64,000 bases of DNA from Mucilaginibacter yixingensis (GCF_041080815.1 NZ_CP160205.1:620001-684000), one strand, 5' to 3'. Shown: positions 52,480 through 61,058, numbered from the stretch's first letter. Program-made: numbers and translations. Notes: a model not told the origin generated them from the sequence alone.

Positions 52480-52616
52480 ATCCCCTCTTGAGAGGGGGCG
52501 CGTTGAAGGTGCGGTTGCAGGGGTGTGTCATTTCGTGCGTATAAAGGACACACCCCTCCACCCCTCTCAAGAGGGGAATCGCACAAGCCTACGCTTCTTT
52601 CTAGTTTTCCAACACC
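52480..52616 (-). repeat. Dispersed palindromic element A, copy 2
   Basis: Reverse-complement copy of 45155-45292, same hairpins and inner arms; it stops sharply at both ends where similarity to copy 1 is lost. Confidence 0.85.
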
Positions 52617-52657
52617 CGCAGGTTAGAACCGAGCGACTACGGGAATATAACCGCCAT

Positions 52658-52685
52658 GTTATGCTGAACCTGTTTCAGCACCTCA
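52658..52685. repeat. Half copy of palindromic element C
   Basis: GTTATGCTGAACCTGTTTCA... matches one arm of the element at 53408-53501 with 5 of 28 differences. No second arm is nearby. Confidence 0.6.
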
Positions 52686-52714
52686 CACGGATTAAATTCT
52701 GTGGTTGAAAAATC

Positions 52715-53389
52715 CTACAGCGCATAAACCCTGAAATTCCGCACCTCCTGCCGTGACCACGTGGATCGGAACCCAAAATACCCCGATTTTAACAACTGCG
52801 GATCATCATAAGTAAAATAACACTCGCCGTTTACCCAGTAACTGGTGGTGCCATTTTTAACCACGATTTTGATGTGATAGGTTTTACCTTTCTGCAATAG
52901 GTGCGGCGCATCCAGGTATTCTTTGATTACCGGTTTGGTGCCATTCTCCAGGTATTTGCGGAAACGAGTGGTTTTGTTGGTGTTGCCGCCCATGCCTACG
53001 TAATAAAGCTGCAGATTATCATATTCCTCAAACTTGCCGCTGCGGGTAAACAGGTTGGTATGATGCGGATCGCTGGCCATCCAGAACTGGTTAAAGTCAG
53101 ACAGGCGGTCATTCCTGCCCGTATCCACCAGTACCTGCCGGTCATACTCTATTTGTATGTTACCGCTCAGTACCTTGTTTAGCCACACCGTAACGCCGCC
53201 CCTGGTATCCAGCACCAGCGCGCCATTTTTTGTTTGTACCGATGATGTAGCGCCAGGTTTGGGCTCTATCTCTGTCACCCAGGTTTTGGCATCTAGCGGT
53301 TTGCTGAAATCATCCGCATAAATGAGTTTGCCCGGTGTTTGAGCAAATGCGGTTTGGCATAAGAGTAGGAGTATGAGGAGTTTTTTCAT
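52715..53389 (-). CDS. Secreted DUF6250-like beta-sandwich protein, probably pectin-related
   Basis: The ATG at 53389 starts a clean signal peptide (MKKLLILLLLCQTAFAQ); the longer frame reads into a repeat. The 224-residue product (KLIYADDFSKPLDAKTWVTEIEPKPG, DRLSDFNQFWMASDPHHTNLFTRSGKFEEYDNLQLYYVGMGGN, GYFGFRSTWSRQEVRNFRVYAL) is a concanavalin-like sandwich of the DUF6250 type. This family often sits beside rhamnogalacturonan enzymes. Last of three pectin-related genes; role inferred from context. Confidence 0.7.
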   Translation of the reverse strand: MKKLLILLLLCQTAFAQTPGKLIYADDFSKPLDAKTWVTEIEPKPGATSSVQTKNGALVLDTRGGVTVWLNKVLSGNIQIEYDRQVLVDTGRNDRLSDFNQFWMASDPHHTNLFTRSGKFEEYDNLQLYYVGMGGNTNKTTRFRKYLENGTKPVIKEYLDAPHLLQKGKTYHIKIVVKNGTTSYWVNGECYFTYDDPQLLKSGYFGFRSTWSRQEVRNFRVYAL

Positions 53390-53407
53390 ATTATAATACA
53401 AAAATTG

Positions 53408-53501
53408 GTCATGCCGAACTTGTTTCGGCACCCCACATGCTAAGCCACATTAGATGTCGACTTACTGTTCTTATGGGGTGCCGAAACAAGTTCGGCATGA
53501 C
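53408..53501. repeat. Palindromic element C (28-bp perfect arms)
   Basis: GTCATGCCGAACTTGTTTCG... (53408-53435) and its exact inverse (53474-53501) flank a 38-bp centre. It lies between the two polysaccharide genes. Confidence 0.88.
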
Positions 53502-53518
53502 GTGAAGGGACGTTTATC

Positions 53519-56209
53519 CTACTTCCCGTCCCAGGCAAAATTATGCTCAGGTATCTGGTCGCCGGCCATTTGCAGCAGCTCTATGGCGTTTAAACACCAT
53601 TGCGATGTGCTGTTGGTAGATACATTCCTGATCTCCTGAAGCGGTTTTACCACCATCGGGCCTTTCAATATTTGCGTGTCAAAGCGCGCACCACCACCAA
53701 AGCGACCGGGTTGTTTAGGCAGGAAATAATCCCAGGCGCGTTGGGCAAATTTGGTGTCTTTGGTCATTACGTAAGCATAACCAGGCTGTCGGGCGTAATC
53801 GCCGTTCGGGTCACCAAGAGGTTCTTTTACCTCTTTGCCGAAGGCGGCCTGCACATCTTCCAACGGTGCGCCGTAGAGCGAGCAGTATTGCAGGTAAAGG
53901 CGGTTCCAATCTTTATTGTTTAGTATCGGCGTCAGTTCATAAGCCATTTCCATGCCGCCCATCAGCGTGGCCAGGTGCAGGCTGCCAATATCACCCTGAT
54001 CTAACTGGTAGAAATGACCGGTTGCAGGGTCATAACCCATACCGGCATCTTTGCCCTTGCCAGAGTAAAACCCATGCGGCATTTTGGCAAAATCATTCAG
54101 GCCGACCAGAATCTTGTTCTTCCATTTCACATCGCCGGTGCGTTCCCACTCGGTCATGTAGTTGCCTACCAGGCCCACCCAATCCGGACCGAAGCGGGCG
54201 TGGGTTGGGTATTTGCTTTTCGGCAAAATCTCGCGCAGCGGATCAACATGTGCCAGGCCGCTATCGGCGTGCATGGCGGCATCGTGCATAATATCGCCGG
54301 TACGCTCGTCTGTAGTCAGATAATAGAAGCAGCGGCGCAGGATGGCCTGGCTTTCGCGCACTTCTTTAGAACCATCGCCCCAATGGTTTACGTTATGGCG
54401 CGAGCCCAGCCCCATCATCGGCCCAAGGTGGTAGCAGTCAACCTCGCTGGTGTGGCGCGTCATGGCCTCGGCCATTTTAAAAATATCAGCTCTGCCACTC
54501 CGCAAGTAGCTGTACCAGAGCCATAAGTCGGTTGATAGCTCGGTGTTATCCCATGCAAAACCGCCGATGTCATACTTCCAGGTGTGGCGCGAGGCATCAT
54601 AGCTGTGCATCACGTCGCCATAGTTCCAGAAGCCGTACCACTCGCGTTTATCAATCTCCTGCTGATAAAAGGCGAGGGCTTTGTCCAGCTGATCTTCAAT
54701 CCAGGCTTTGCCTTTGGTTGACCGGTCCGGTAAACTCCACAAGCCCAACGCACCCACCTGATGCAGGTATTGCGGTGTGGTGACCAGCAGTTGGGTGTTA
54801 TTGGTTGCGGCTGCATCATTAGCCAGTTGCTGGTTGGTAGGCATGGCAGCGTACGGACAGATCATCACCTCGCTGGTGCGACCAACACCGTACGGGGTAC
54901 TAAAGCCGGGCTGCACATCCTCATAAGTCACATTCAGATCGTGAGCAGTAGTATCATAGTGACGCAGGTCCATCGCGTCAGCATACGGCGACCACATCCA
55001 CACGCTCATTTTAGCTTGCTTGGTGCGGGTTCCGTTAATCTCTAACGCGGCAGGGTATGACTGCCAGAAGTTTTTCAGACACAGCGCCAAACCGCCGCTG
55101 GCATCGCCGGCAAAGGCCAAACCGGTGGCGCGTTTGCCGCCAATTACATCCAGCCAGCTGCTGGCGCCGTTGGTGCGTTTTTGTATGTTGAAGCCATCGG
55201 CACTGTTTTGGGTAAGTTTGTAATCGTTCCAACTGGCCATATTGTCAAACAGGCCTTTCTGGGTTGGTACCGATGCCACGTTAGGCAAGCGTTTGCCCTG
55301 CGCCTGATCAAACAGGTAAGGGCTTGGCCTGCGCCCGTTAAGCGGTTGCACCGGCTCGGCCCAAACACCATCATCCTCGCCAGAGAAACGCACGTGGCGG
55401 TTCTGCAACTCCTCGCGGAAAGGCACATTAAACGTTAGCCCCATGCCTTTTATATAGTCCTTAAACTGATCGCCATCATAAACGATGGTATGGATCAGCC
55501 TGATGTTAGACACTCCCGCATAAAAATAAAACCGCAGGATGAACGGGATAAGGCTGCGGCTTCCATTTGCTGCTTTAAACTTCCCCTCAACCTTTACCAC
55601 CGCACGCAGCGGTCCGCTTTGCTCTACTTTTACAGATGATACCTCGCCCAGGTATTTTTGCCTTACGGGCGATGATTCTACATCGGCAGCGGCATCTGCT
55701 TTATCCTGCAAAATGCAGGTGAGCTGCCCATCTGTAGCGATGGACTTGCCGTTGATGACGAGCGATGGCATTACCGTATTGCCGGTTTTGGCAAGCACGC
55801 ATTGCATAGCGCCGGTATTAATACGCACGCCCTGTGCATCGTCGGTAATTTGCAGCGTAGCGTTGGCGGCTGTTTTATCTTTTGTGCCGATCATTTTAAT
55901 CGACAGATCATGCGCCCCCGAATCGGCTACAGCCGCGAAGCCTGTCCACTTGATAGAGCCGTCCGGCCAGTAGGCCAGGGGCCAGCTTTGTACGGCTTGC
56001 GTGCTACCATCGGCTTTAGCCAGCGCAAACTGTGCCGACTTTTTTACCTGTCCCTGCGGCCAGGGGATGCCCCAGCTAACACCAGTGGTTTTGGTGGGCG
56101 TACCGTTTAACCATTTCAGCGGGATGTTGATCTGCTGTGCGCTGCTGCCCAGCGTGGCCAGGCAAGCTACCGTGCCCAGGCTTAATTTTAGTGACCGGAA
56201 AATGTTCAT
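53519..56209 (-). CDS. Exo-rhamnogalacturonan lyase-like protein (PL26/YetA family)
   Basis: An 896-residue secreted protein with signal peptide to ~25. It starts with the RIFT-barrel domain typical of PcRGLX/YetA proteins (INIPLKWLNGTPTKTTGVSWGIPWPQGQV...WPLAYWPDGSIKWTGF). A central catalytic alpha-barrel region follows (WYGFWNYGDVMHSYDASRHTWKYDIGGFAWDNTE; CYHLGPMMGLGSRHNVNHWGDGSKEVRESQA), then a C-terminal sandwich. The family removes unsaturated disaccharides from rhamnogalacturonan I. It stands between the PL9-like and DUF6250-like genes, which supports a pectin role. Family assignment is good; activity is inferred. Confidence 0.83.
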   Translation of the reverse strand: MNIFRSLKLSLGTVACLATLGSSAQQINIPLKWLNGTPTKTTGVSWGIPWPQGQVKKSAQFALAKADGSTQAVQSWPLAYWPDGSIKWTGFAAVADSGAHDLSIKMIGTKDKTAANATLQITDDAQGVRINTGAMQCVLAKTGNTVMPSLVINGKSIATDGQLTCILQDKADAAADVESSPVRQKYLGEVSSVKVEQSGPLRAVVKVEGKFKAANGSRSLIPFILRFYFYAGVSNIRLIHTIVYDGDQFKDYIKGMGLTFNVPFREELQNRHVRFSGEDDGVWAEPVQPLNGRRPSPYLFDQAQGKRLPNVASVPTQKGLFDNMASWNDYKLTQNSADGFNIQKRTNGASSWLDVIGGKRATGLAFAGDASGGLALCLKNFWQSYPAALEINGTRTKQAKMSVWMWSPYADAMDLRHYDTTAHDLNVTYEDVQPGFSTPYGVGRTSEVMICPYAAMPTNQQLANDAAATNNTQLLVTTPQYLHQVGALGLWSLPDRSTKGKAWIEDQLDKALAFYQQEIDKREWYGFWNYGDVMHSYDASRHTWKYDIGGFAWDNTELSTDLWLWYSYLRSGRADIFKMAEAMTRHTSEVDCYHLGPMMGLGSRHNVNHWGDGSKEVRESQAILRRCFYYLTTDERTGDIMHDAAMHADSGLAHVDPLREILPKSKYPTHARFGPDWVGLVGNYMTEWERTGDVKWKNKILVGLNDFAKMPHGFYSGKGKDAGMGYDPATGHFYQLDQGDIGSLHLATLMGGMEMAYELTPILNNKDWNRLYLQYCSLYGAPLEDVQAAFGKEVKEPLGDPNGDYARQPGYAYVMTKDTKFAQRAWDYFLPKQPGRFGGGARFDTQILKGPMVVKPLQEIRNVSTNSTSQWCLNAIELLQMAGDQIPEHNFAWDGK

Positions 56210-56250
56210 CGCTCAAATAATCGGGTTTATGATTTGATTTGGTACCCACC

Positions 56251-56348
56251 ACGTCATTGCGAGGTACGAAGCAATCTCTGTACAGGACATTCGGGTATGC
56301 AATTCTGCTTTGCATTTGCAGAGATTGCTTCGTACCTCGCAATGACGT
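56251..56348. repeat. Palindromic element D (30-bp perfect arms)
   Basis: ACGTCATTGCGAGGTACGAA... (56251-56280) and its exact inverse (56319-56348) flank a 38-bp centre, in the gap between the PL9-like and PL26-like genes. Confidence 0.88.
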
Positions 56349-56385
56349 AGTGACTAATTTATTATAGATCTAGATGTTATCTTTC

Positions 56386-57705
56386 TTACTTCCCACTCTC
56401 AAAGCAACCCAGATCCGGTGCCTTGCCACTAAATGGAAAGCCGATATCCTGACCTTTATCTACAAACTGGCTGTTAGGTTTCAGGTGCATAAAGGTAATA
56501 TCGGGCAGGCTGCCGTCGGCCTTGCGGGGGGCGGTCAGCTGGGTTTCGTCAACGCTGATAAAATCACCGTTGCTGGCGGTCAGGTTCAGGTCGAAGTAGT
56601 TGTTGGCCGTATCGTTTTTACCATCGCTAATGTTCATGGTTTCTTTATTGCCTTTATAGCCCAGGTTGTTGCGCATTTTATGGTCATAGCCCGGTACATC
56701 GGCATTTACATCGTCGTGTAAACGGTTCAGCATATTAAAGTTAACGTTGTTACGGTAGGCCGTGTTGTTGTACCAAAAACTTCCGGTGACGTGGTGGTTT
56801 GAATAAAACCCGTTTGATTTATTGTGTACTGCCAGGCAAAATTGTACGGTGTTTTGCGGTACAGGGTTAGGTATTTCACTACCTGGTCTGCGCGCATAGC
56901 CACCTGCTTTAAAGCCGTTGCCATCGCCCTCGCTTTTAAAATCTTTGTCATAGCCATTGTAGAATGCCCAGCAATGGTCAAACATGGTAGCCTCGTGTGC
57001 ATTAATGCAATCATAGCCGTCATCACTGTTAAACCATGACCGGCATCCGCGGAAAATATTGTTCTTGCCGCCCGCCGCCGGGTGACAGCCAAAACCATCG
57101 GTATTGCCACCGCGACCGTTCTCAGAGAAATAATCCCAGTTACGATAAGCATCGCAATTCAGAATGAGGTTGTTGCCGCCGGCAATGAGGTAAAAGCCAA
57201 TGGCCATACCATCGTGCATGCTCAGCTGCTCATAGATATTGTGGTTGCCGCGGTTTTCAAAACACTCAGACTGGGTATGGCCTTTAATAGTTACCTGCAC
57301 GGCCGTTACCTCAAAACCTTTCAGGTGGATGTAATTGCCGGTCACGTAAAAAGCTGCTACACGCAGGTTAGCCGGTTTAACAGCCGAGTATTCAAACACA
57401 GGTTTCTCGCCCGGGTAAGCAAAGTAATTGATGTATTTGCTGGCTTCGCCGCTTTTATCAAGGTAGGTTACGCAAGCATAATTGCGCTCATTACGAGCAA
57501 TCTGGGCTTCGGTCATGTGATAGGTGCCGCCGCGTAGAAACACGGTATCGCCGGGCGATACGGCGCTTTGAGCTTTTTGCACCGTAGCAAATGGTTTGGT
57601 TTTTGAGCCGTTATTACTGTCGCTGCCGTCAGGGGCGACATAAAAATTTGAGGCCAGTACAGGCTTGGCAGCACACAGCAGGGCCAGAAGTAAAAGTTTT
57701 TTCAT
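56386..57705 (-). CDS. PL9-like pectate/rhamnogalacturonan lyase
   Basis: A 439-residue secreted right-handed beta-helix (signal to ~18). The N-terminal part NFYVAPDGSDSNNGSKTKPFATVQKAQSAVSPGDTVFLRGGTY is typical. Family 9 marks: calcium-type acidic cluster WFNSDDGYDC, AYRNWDYFSENGRGGNTDGFG, and GNGFKAGG with likely catalytic Lys266. It cleaves polygalacturonan or the rhamnogalacturonan I backbone by beta-elimination. First gene of the pectin set; elements D and C separate the three genes. Confidence 0.87.
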   Translation of the reverse strand: MKKLLLLALLCAAKPVLASNFYVAPDGSDSNNGSKTKPFATVQKAQSAVSPGDTVFLRGGTYHMTEAQIARNERNYACVTYLDKSGEASKYINYFAYPGEKPVFEYSAVKPANLRVAAFYVTGNYIHLKGFEVTAVQVTIKGHTQSECFENRGNHNIYEQLSMHDGMAIGFYLIAGGNNLILNCDAYRNWDYFSENGRGGNTDGFGCHPAAGGKNNIFRGCRSWFNSDDGYDCINAHEATMFDHCWAFYNGYDKDFKSEGDGNGFKAGGYARRPGSEIPNPVPQNTVQFCLAVHNKSNGFYSNHHVTGSFWYNNTAYRNNVNFNMLNRLHDDVNADVPGYDHKMRNNLGYKGNKETMNISDGKNDTANNYFDLNLTASNGDFISVDETQLTAPRKADGSLPDITFMHLKPNSQFVDKGQDIGFPFSGKAPDLGCFESGK

Positions 57706-57737
57706 GAATGGTTTTTAATTGGTATGCCTCAACTCAT

Positions 57738-57978
57738 CACCTCTCGATCGCCCCTAAATCCTTTCCAAAGGAGAGGACTTTGATTAGCATGTTATTAAAT
57801 GAGAGTGAATGAGGGCCGAGGTTAAATAAATGTCCAGTATTCAAGGTGAAAAGCTATCCTGTTGTATCCTGATGATTGGTAACAATTGTGTGATGGATGA
57901 CCAAGTAGAATAGAGATGGTCTTAGAAGATAGCCCACATGCAACCCCTCTCCCTCGGAGAGGGGATCGGGGAGAGGTA
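57738..57978. repeat. Palindromic element E: two inverted units bracketing 160 bp
   Basis: Unit 57738-57781 (CACCTCTCG...CCTTTCCAAAGGAGAGG) and unit 57943-57978 (CCCCTCTCCCTCGGAGAGGG...GAGAGGT, inverse orientation) bracket a stretch with no gene. The 344-bp gap 57706-58049 has nothing else except the pirin promoter. Confidence 0.75.
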
Positions 57979-58019
57979 AATTCTTGATCCACATCAACAC
58001 CAAACCTTGCCACAATAGG

Positions 58020-58044
58020 TAACTTTGATCTATACAAAGAGGAG
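58020..58044 (+). promoter_or_regulatory. Pirin gene -7 element and strong Shine-Dalgarno
   Basis: TAACTTTG (58020-58027) fits TAnnTTTG exactly, but no TTG lies at the right -33 distance. GAGGAG (58039-58044) is placed 5 bp before the ATG, a clear ribosome site, uncommon among genes here. Confidence 0.5.
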
Positions 58045-58049
58045 ACACT

Positions 58050-58919
58050 ATGAAAAAGAGTATAGAAGTAATTACCCCAAGACCAGCCCGTCCGGGCATG
58101 GTGGGCGATGGCTTCAGGGTTTTTAATATGATACCAGGCGCAGGCATTTCGCAGCAGCGCATCAGTCCGTTTTTGATGATGGATTTTGCGGCCGAGTTTG
58201 ATTTCCCGCCGTCAGAAACGGTGCGCGGTGTTGACGTGCATCCGCATAAAGGTTTTGAAACGGTGACTATTGCCTACAAAGGCAGCGTGGCGCATCATGA
58301 TAGTGCGGGCAACAGCGGCATCATTAATCCAGGTGATGTACAGTGGATGACGGCAGGTGCCGGTATCTTGCACAAAGAATATCACGAGCAGGAGTTCTCA
58401 CGTCGTGGTGGACCATTTGAGATGGTACAGCTGTGGGTTAATCTGCCAAAAAAAGATAAATCGGTAGCACCGCATTATCAGCCTATTACCGCTGGGCAAA
58501 TGGGTAAAGTTACCTTGCCAGATAATGCGGGCCAGGTAAATGTAATTGCCGGCAAGTTTGAAGATACACACGGAGCGGCAGCTACCTATACCGAGGTAAA
58601 CCTGTTTGATATTAAATTGAACAAAGACGGGCACACCGCCTTTAAAGTTCCGGCCGCGCATAACAGTGCACTGTTAGTAGTGAAAGGTGATGTACAGGTA
58701 AACGGCGAGCACGCAGCCGAGCACAGTTTTGTGTTATTTAATAATGATGGTGATGATATTGAGCTCACCGCCTTTGCCGACAGTGTATTGTTATTGCTAA
58801 GCGGCGAGCCAATTAATGAGCCGATTGCAAGCTATGGTCCGTTTGTAATGAATACCGAGGCCGAGATTTATGAGGCTATCCAAGAGTTTCAAGCAGGTAA
58901 ATACGGTATATTAGAATAA
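58050..58919 (+). CDS. Pirin-family cupin protein
   Basis: A 289-residue two-cupin protein. The metal ligands are present: HPHKGFE (two His), and LHKEYHE (His, Glu) after GDVQWMTAGAGI. The pirin C-terminal domain follows (LLLLSGEPINEPIASYGPFVMNTEAEI). Bacterial pirins bind Fe2+; some are quercetin dioxygenases and others regulate metabolic enzymes. Followed after 11 bp by a GNAT gene, so probably an operon. Confidence 0.93.
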   Translation: MKKSIEVITPRPARPGMVGDGFRVFNMIPGAGISQQRISPFLMMDFAAEFDFPPSETVRGVDVHPHKGFETVTIAYKGSVAHHDSAGNSGIINPGDVQWMTAGAGILHKEYHEQEFSRRGGPFEMVQLWVNLPKKDKSVAPHYQPITAGQMGKVTLPDNAGQVNVIAGKFEDTHGAAATYTEVNLFDIKLNKDGHTAFKVPAAHNSALLVVKGDVQVNGEHAAEHSFVLFNNDGDDIELTAFADSVLLLLSGEPINEPIASYGPFVMNTEAEIYEAIQEFQAGKYGILE

Positions 58920-58930
58920 ACTTTTACCGA

Positions 58931-59224
58931 ATGAAAGAACAGTATCAAGAGATGCCCCTGGTGCGCAACGAAGAAGAACGCCAGTTTGAACTGCACGTAG
59001 GCGATGGCCTGGCACGCATAGTTTATGCCGAAGGGAAGGATCGTATTGCCCTGCTGCACACCGAGGTAACGCCAGATCTGGAGGGCCAGGGCGCGGCAAC
59101 GGCTATTATAGAAAAGACGTTGGTTTATATAGAAGAGCATCATTTAAAACTGTTGCCGCTTTGTCCGCTGGTTGGTGCGTATCTGGAAAGGCACCCGGAG
59201 TGGAAAAGGATTTTGGTGGATTGA
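58931..59224 (+). CDS. Small GNAT (YjdJ-type) acetyltransferase-like protein
   Basis: A 97-residue protein of the short Gcn5-related type: LVRNEEERQFELHVGDGLARIVYAEG, LLHTEVTPDLEGQGAATAIIEKTLVYIEEH (acetyl-CoA loop, here EGQGAA), LPLCPLVGAYLERHPEWKRIL. This is normal length for the subfamily, whose substrates are unknown. Co-transcribed with pirin. Confidence 0.88.
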   Translation: MKEQYQEMPLVRNEEERQFELHVGDGLARIVYAEGKDRIALLHTEVTPDLEGQGAATAIIEKTLVYIEEHHLKLLPLCPLVGAYLERHPEWKRILVD

Positions 59225-59317
59225 CCTCTCCCCAACCCCTCTCCGAAGGAGAGGGGCTTTTACATGCCGACCGGCTTTTAAAGTCCTCTCCTTCGGAGAG
59301 GATTTAGGAGAGGTAAA
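59223..59317. repeat. Palindromic element E: two inverted units, close pair
   Basis: CCCCTCTCCGAAGGAGAGGG and TCCTCTCCTTCGGAGAGGAT hairpins in inverse orientation, sharing tails ACCTCTCC and GGAGAGGT with the pair at 57738-57978. The first unit starts inside the GNAT stop region and may end its transcript. Confidence 0.8.
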
Positions 59318-59388
59318 ACTTTACCAAAGCATCATACAGGCTTCACACCTGCAAGGAATAGCCGGGTTAATTTTGGTGTAACAAAAAA

Positions 59389-59661
59389 ATGCACCCCATG
59401 ATGCTGAATAATGAGACTTTACTGGATGAGCAAGGCTCTTTCGGTACCGCTGTACTGGCAGAAGACGTATTTGATTACGCTTATGCACCAGACGAGGACG
59501 ATACTGACGAAGATGATGATTACGCAGACCTGGATGACGAAACCGACGAAGACGATGATTTTGAAGATGAAGACGGTGACGACCTGGGCGAAGCAGATAG
59601 CGATGATACCGATCTTTTAAGCGATTCGTTGTCTGACGAGGACGAGGAAGACGAAGAATAA
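59389..59661 (+). CDS. Extremely acidic small protein
   Basis: A 90-residue protein in which 44 residues are Asp or Glu and none is Lys or Arg. The first ~35 residues are ordinary (LLDEQGSFGTAVLAEDVFDYAYAP); from there it is nearly all acidic (DEDDTDEDDDYADLDDETDE...). It is probably disordered. It could mimic nucleic acid or bind cations or basic proteins; no family recognised. It is convergent with a Lys/Ala-rich protein gene. Confidence 0.65.
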   Translation: MHPMMLNNETLLDEQGSFGTAVLAEDVFDYAYAPDEDDTDEDDDYADLDDETDEDDDFEDEDGDDLGEADSDDTDLLSDSLSDEDEEDEE

Positions 59662-59699
59662 TAGAAAAGCCCTGATCTGCAGATCAGGGCTTTTCTATT
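59660..59699. terminator. Perfect 40-bp palindromic terminator
   Basis: AATAGAAAAGCCCTGATCTG and its inverse; ends both the acidic gene and the convergent basic gene, with T-rich flanks on each strand. Confidence 0.92.
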
Positions 59700-59701
59700 G
59701 G

Positions 59702-60193
59702 TTATGCACCAGCCTGCGGTATGAGGCTGTATTTATTTTTTGAGCCCTCTTTTTCGGCTTTCAGCTCATTGCTTTTTACCATCTCGCGCAGTTTGGTTTC
59801 AACCTGATGGCCAATCTTGGCGGCATCTTCAGCGGGTTGTGTTGCGGCTACTGCCTCTGCTATGGCCTGACGGTAGGCGGGACCTGCCTCCAGTGCTTTT
59901 TTAATCAAAATATCTAATGATATGGCCGGGGTATCTTCAGAGATGGTGCCCTCTGCTTTGGCTTGTTTAGCCTTCTTTGCTTTGGCTTTAGCCTGTACCT
60001 GTTGCACGCGCTCAGCTCTGTACTCCGCCTTTTTAATGTCTTTTTTATCTTTCTTCTTCAGACCAACAGCTTTCAGGTCATGGTTCTCTTTCAATGCACT
60101 CAACAAGGCTTGAGTTTTATTTACTTTCTTCTGCAGGTTAAGGATTTTGTTTACCAGGAAGTTGGTTACCGCCTGTTCGCTGATTTTTGTCAT
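59702..60193 (-). CDS. Lys/Ala-rich protein of unknown function
   Basis: A 163-residue protein. The N-terminal third and middle are strongly helical and basic (NKILNLQKKVNKTQALLSALKENHDLKAVGLKKKDKKDIKKAEYRAERVQQVQAKAKAKKAKQAKAEG), resembling a coiled coil with a nucleic-acid-binding tail. The C-terminal part (IGHQVETKLREMVKSNELKAEKEGSKNKYSLIP) has a winged-helix-like rhythm. Not recognised. Confidence 0.65.
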   Translation of the reverse strand: MTKISEQAVTNFLVNKILNLQKKVNKTQALLSALKENHDLKAVGLKKKDKKDIKKAEYRAERVQQVQAKAKAKKAKQAKAEGTISEDTPAISLDILIKKALEAGPAYRQAIAEAVAATQPAEDAAKIGHQVETKLREMVKSNELKAEKEGSKNKYSLIPQAGA

Positions 60194-60371
60194 GTAAGGT
60201 AAATGTTAATTTATGGTGATGTAAAGGTAAGTAAATTGTTAACCATCTGTATGTTATCAATTTATCATACCTAAAATACGATTTAATATTAAATTAACAT
60301 TGGAGTAGCGTTTTTATTACCAGATCCACTTTGTGGCTTTAATAAACACAACATTTGCTACCGGTAACAGA

Positions 60372-61058
60372 TCACATGGTTAACCTTGCCAAATACTGCC
60401 CGTATTCGTCCTCCACTAAAACCTCCATTTGGTAACCGCATTCTGCGGCAGTGCGGTGCATGATTTCTTCATCAGCATAAAGCCAGTTGAACCAGTCGGT
60501 CTTTTGACCTTTGTATTGATATTGGTAGCTGATCTCGCCATAGTATCTGTCCTCCGGGAATGGGATCTCGTCATACAAATAAGCAATGTCTGATGAATCG
60601 CAGATAATCTGTCCGCCCGGTTTCAGCAACAGTTTAAAATGGTTGAGTAACAGCTTTAGCCCGTCAACAGTCCCGGCCAGACCGATGCCGTTCATCAGTA
60701 AAAGAATGGTGTCAAACTGTTCATGCTGATAGCGATAGATATCTGCAGGTAGGGTTTTAATAACACCGCGCGCGCTCATTACCTGTACAGCCAAAGGCGA
60801 GATATCCATGGCGGTTACATCAAAATTGCGCTCCTGCAATAGCAGGGCATGGCATCCGGCGGCGGCGCCTACGTCCAGTATTTTGCCGCGGCACTCATTC
60901 AGGGCCAGCCATTCCAGATCGGGCATATCATCCTCGGTGCGGAAGTAGGTAGCCACCGGCATTTCCTCTTTCGGGCCGTAGTGGTTGTGGATCCAGAGTT
61001 TATGTTTCCCCAGTTTGTGGTGATAATCGTAAATGGCTTGTCCCAGCACGTCGTTCAT
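60372..61058 (-). CDS. Class I SAM-dependent methyltransferase
   Basis: The start at 61058 gives a 228-residue protein; the upstream frame from 61142 would overlap the divergent promoter. Motif I is KILDVGAAAGCHALLLQ and motif II VTAMDISPLAVQVM. A motif IV-like DTILLLMNGIGLAGTVDGL and motif VI GGQIICDSSDIAYLYD follow. The substrate is unknown; small-molecule type is likely. Confidence 0.85.
   Translation of the reverse strand: MNDVLGQAIYDYHHKLGKHKLWIHNHYGPKEEMPVATYFRTEDDMPDLEWLALNECRGKILDVGAAAGCHALLLQERNFDVTAMDISPLAVQVMSARGVIKTLPADIYRYQHEQFDTILLLMNGIGLAGTVDGLKLLLNHFKLLLKPGGQIICDSSDIAYLYDEIPFPEDRYYGEISYQYQYKGQKTDWFNWLYADEEIMHRTAAECGYQMEVLVEDEYGQYLARLTM

Noticed and set aside
52412..52708. 98-residue ORF after the ABC gene
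   Set aside because: It reads through dispersed element A and a half copy of element C; no independent support.
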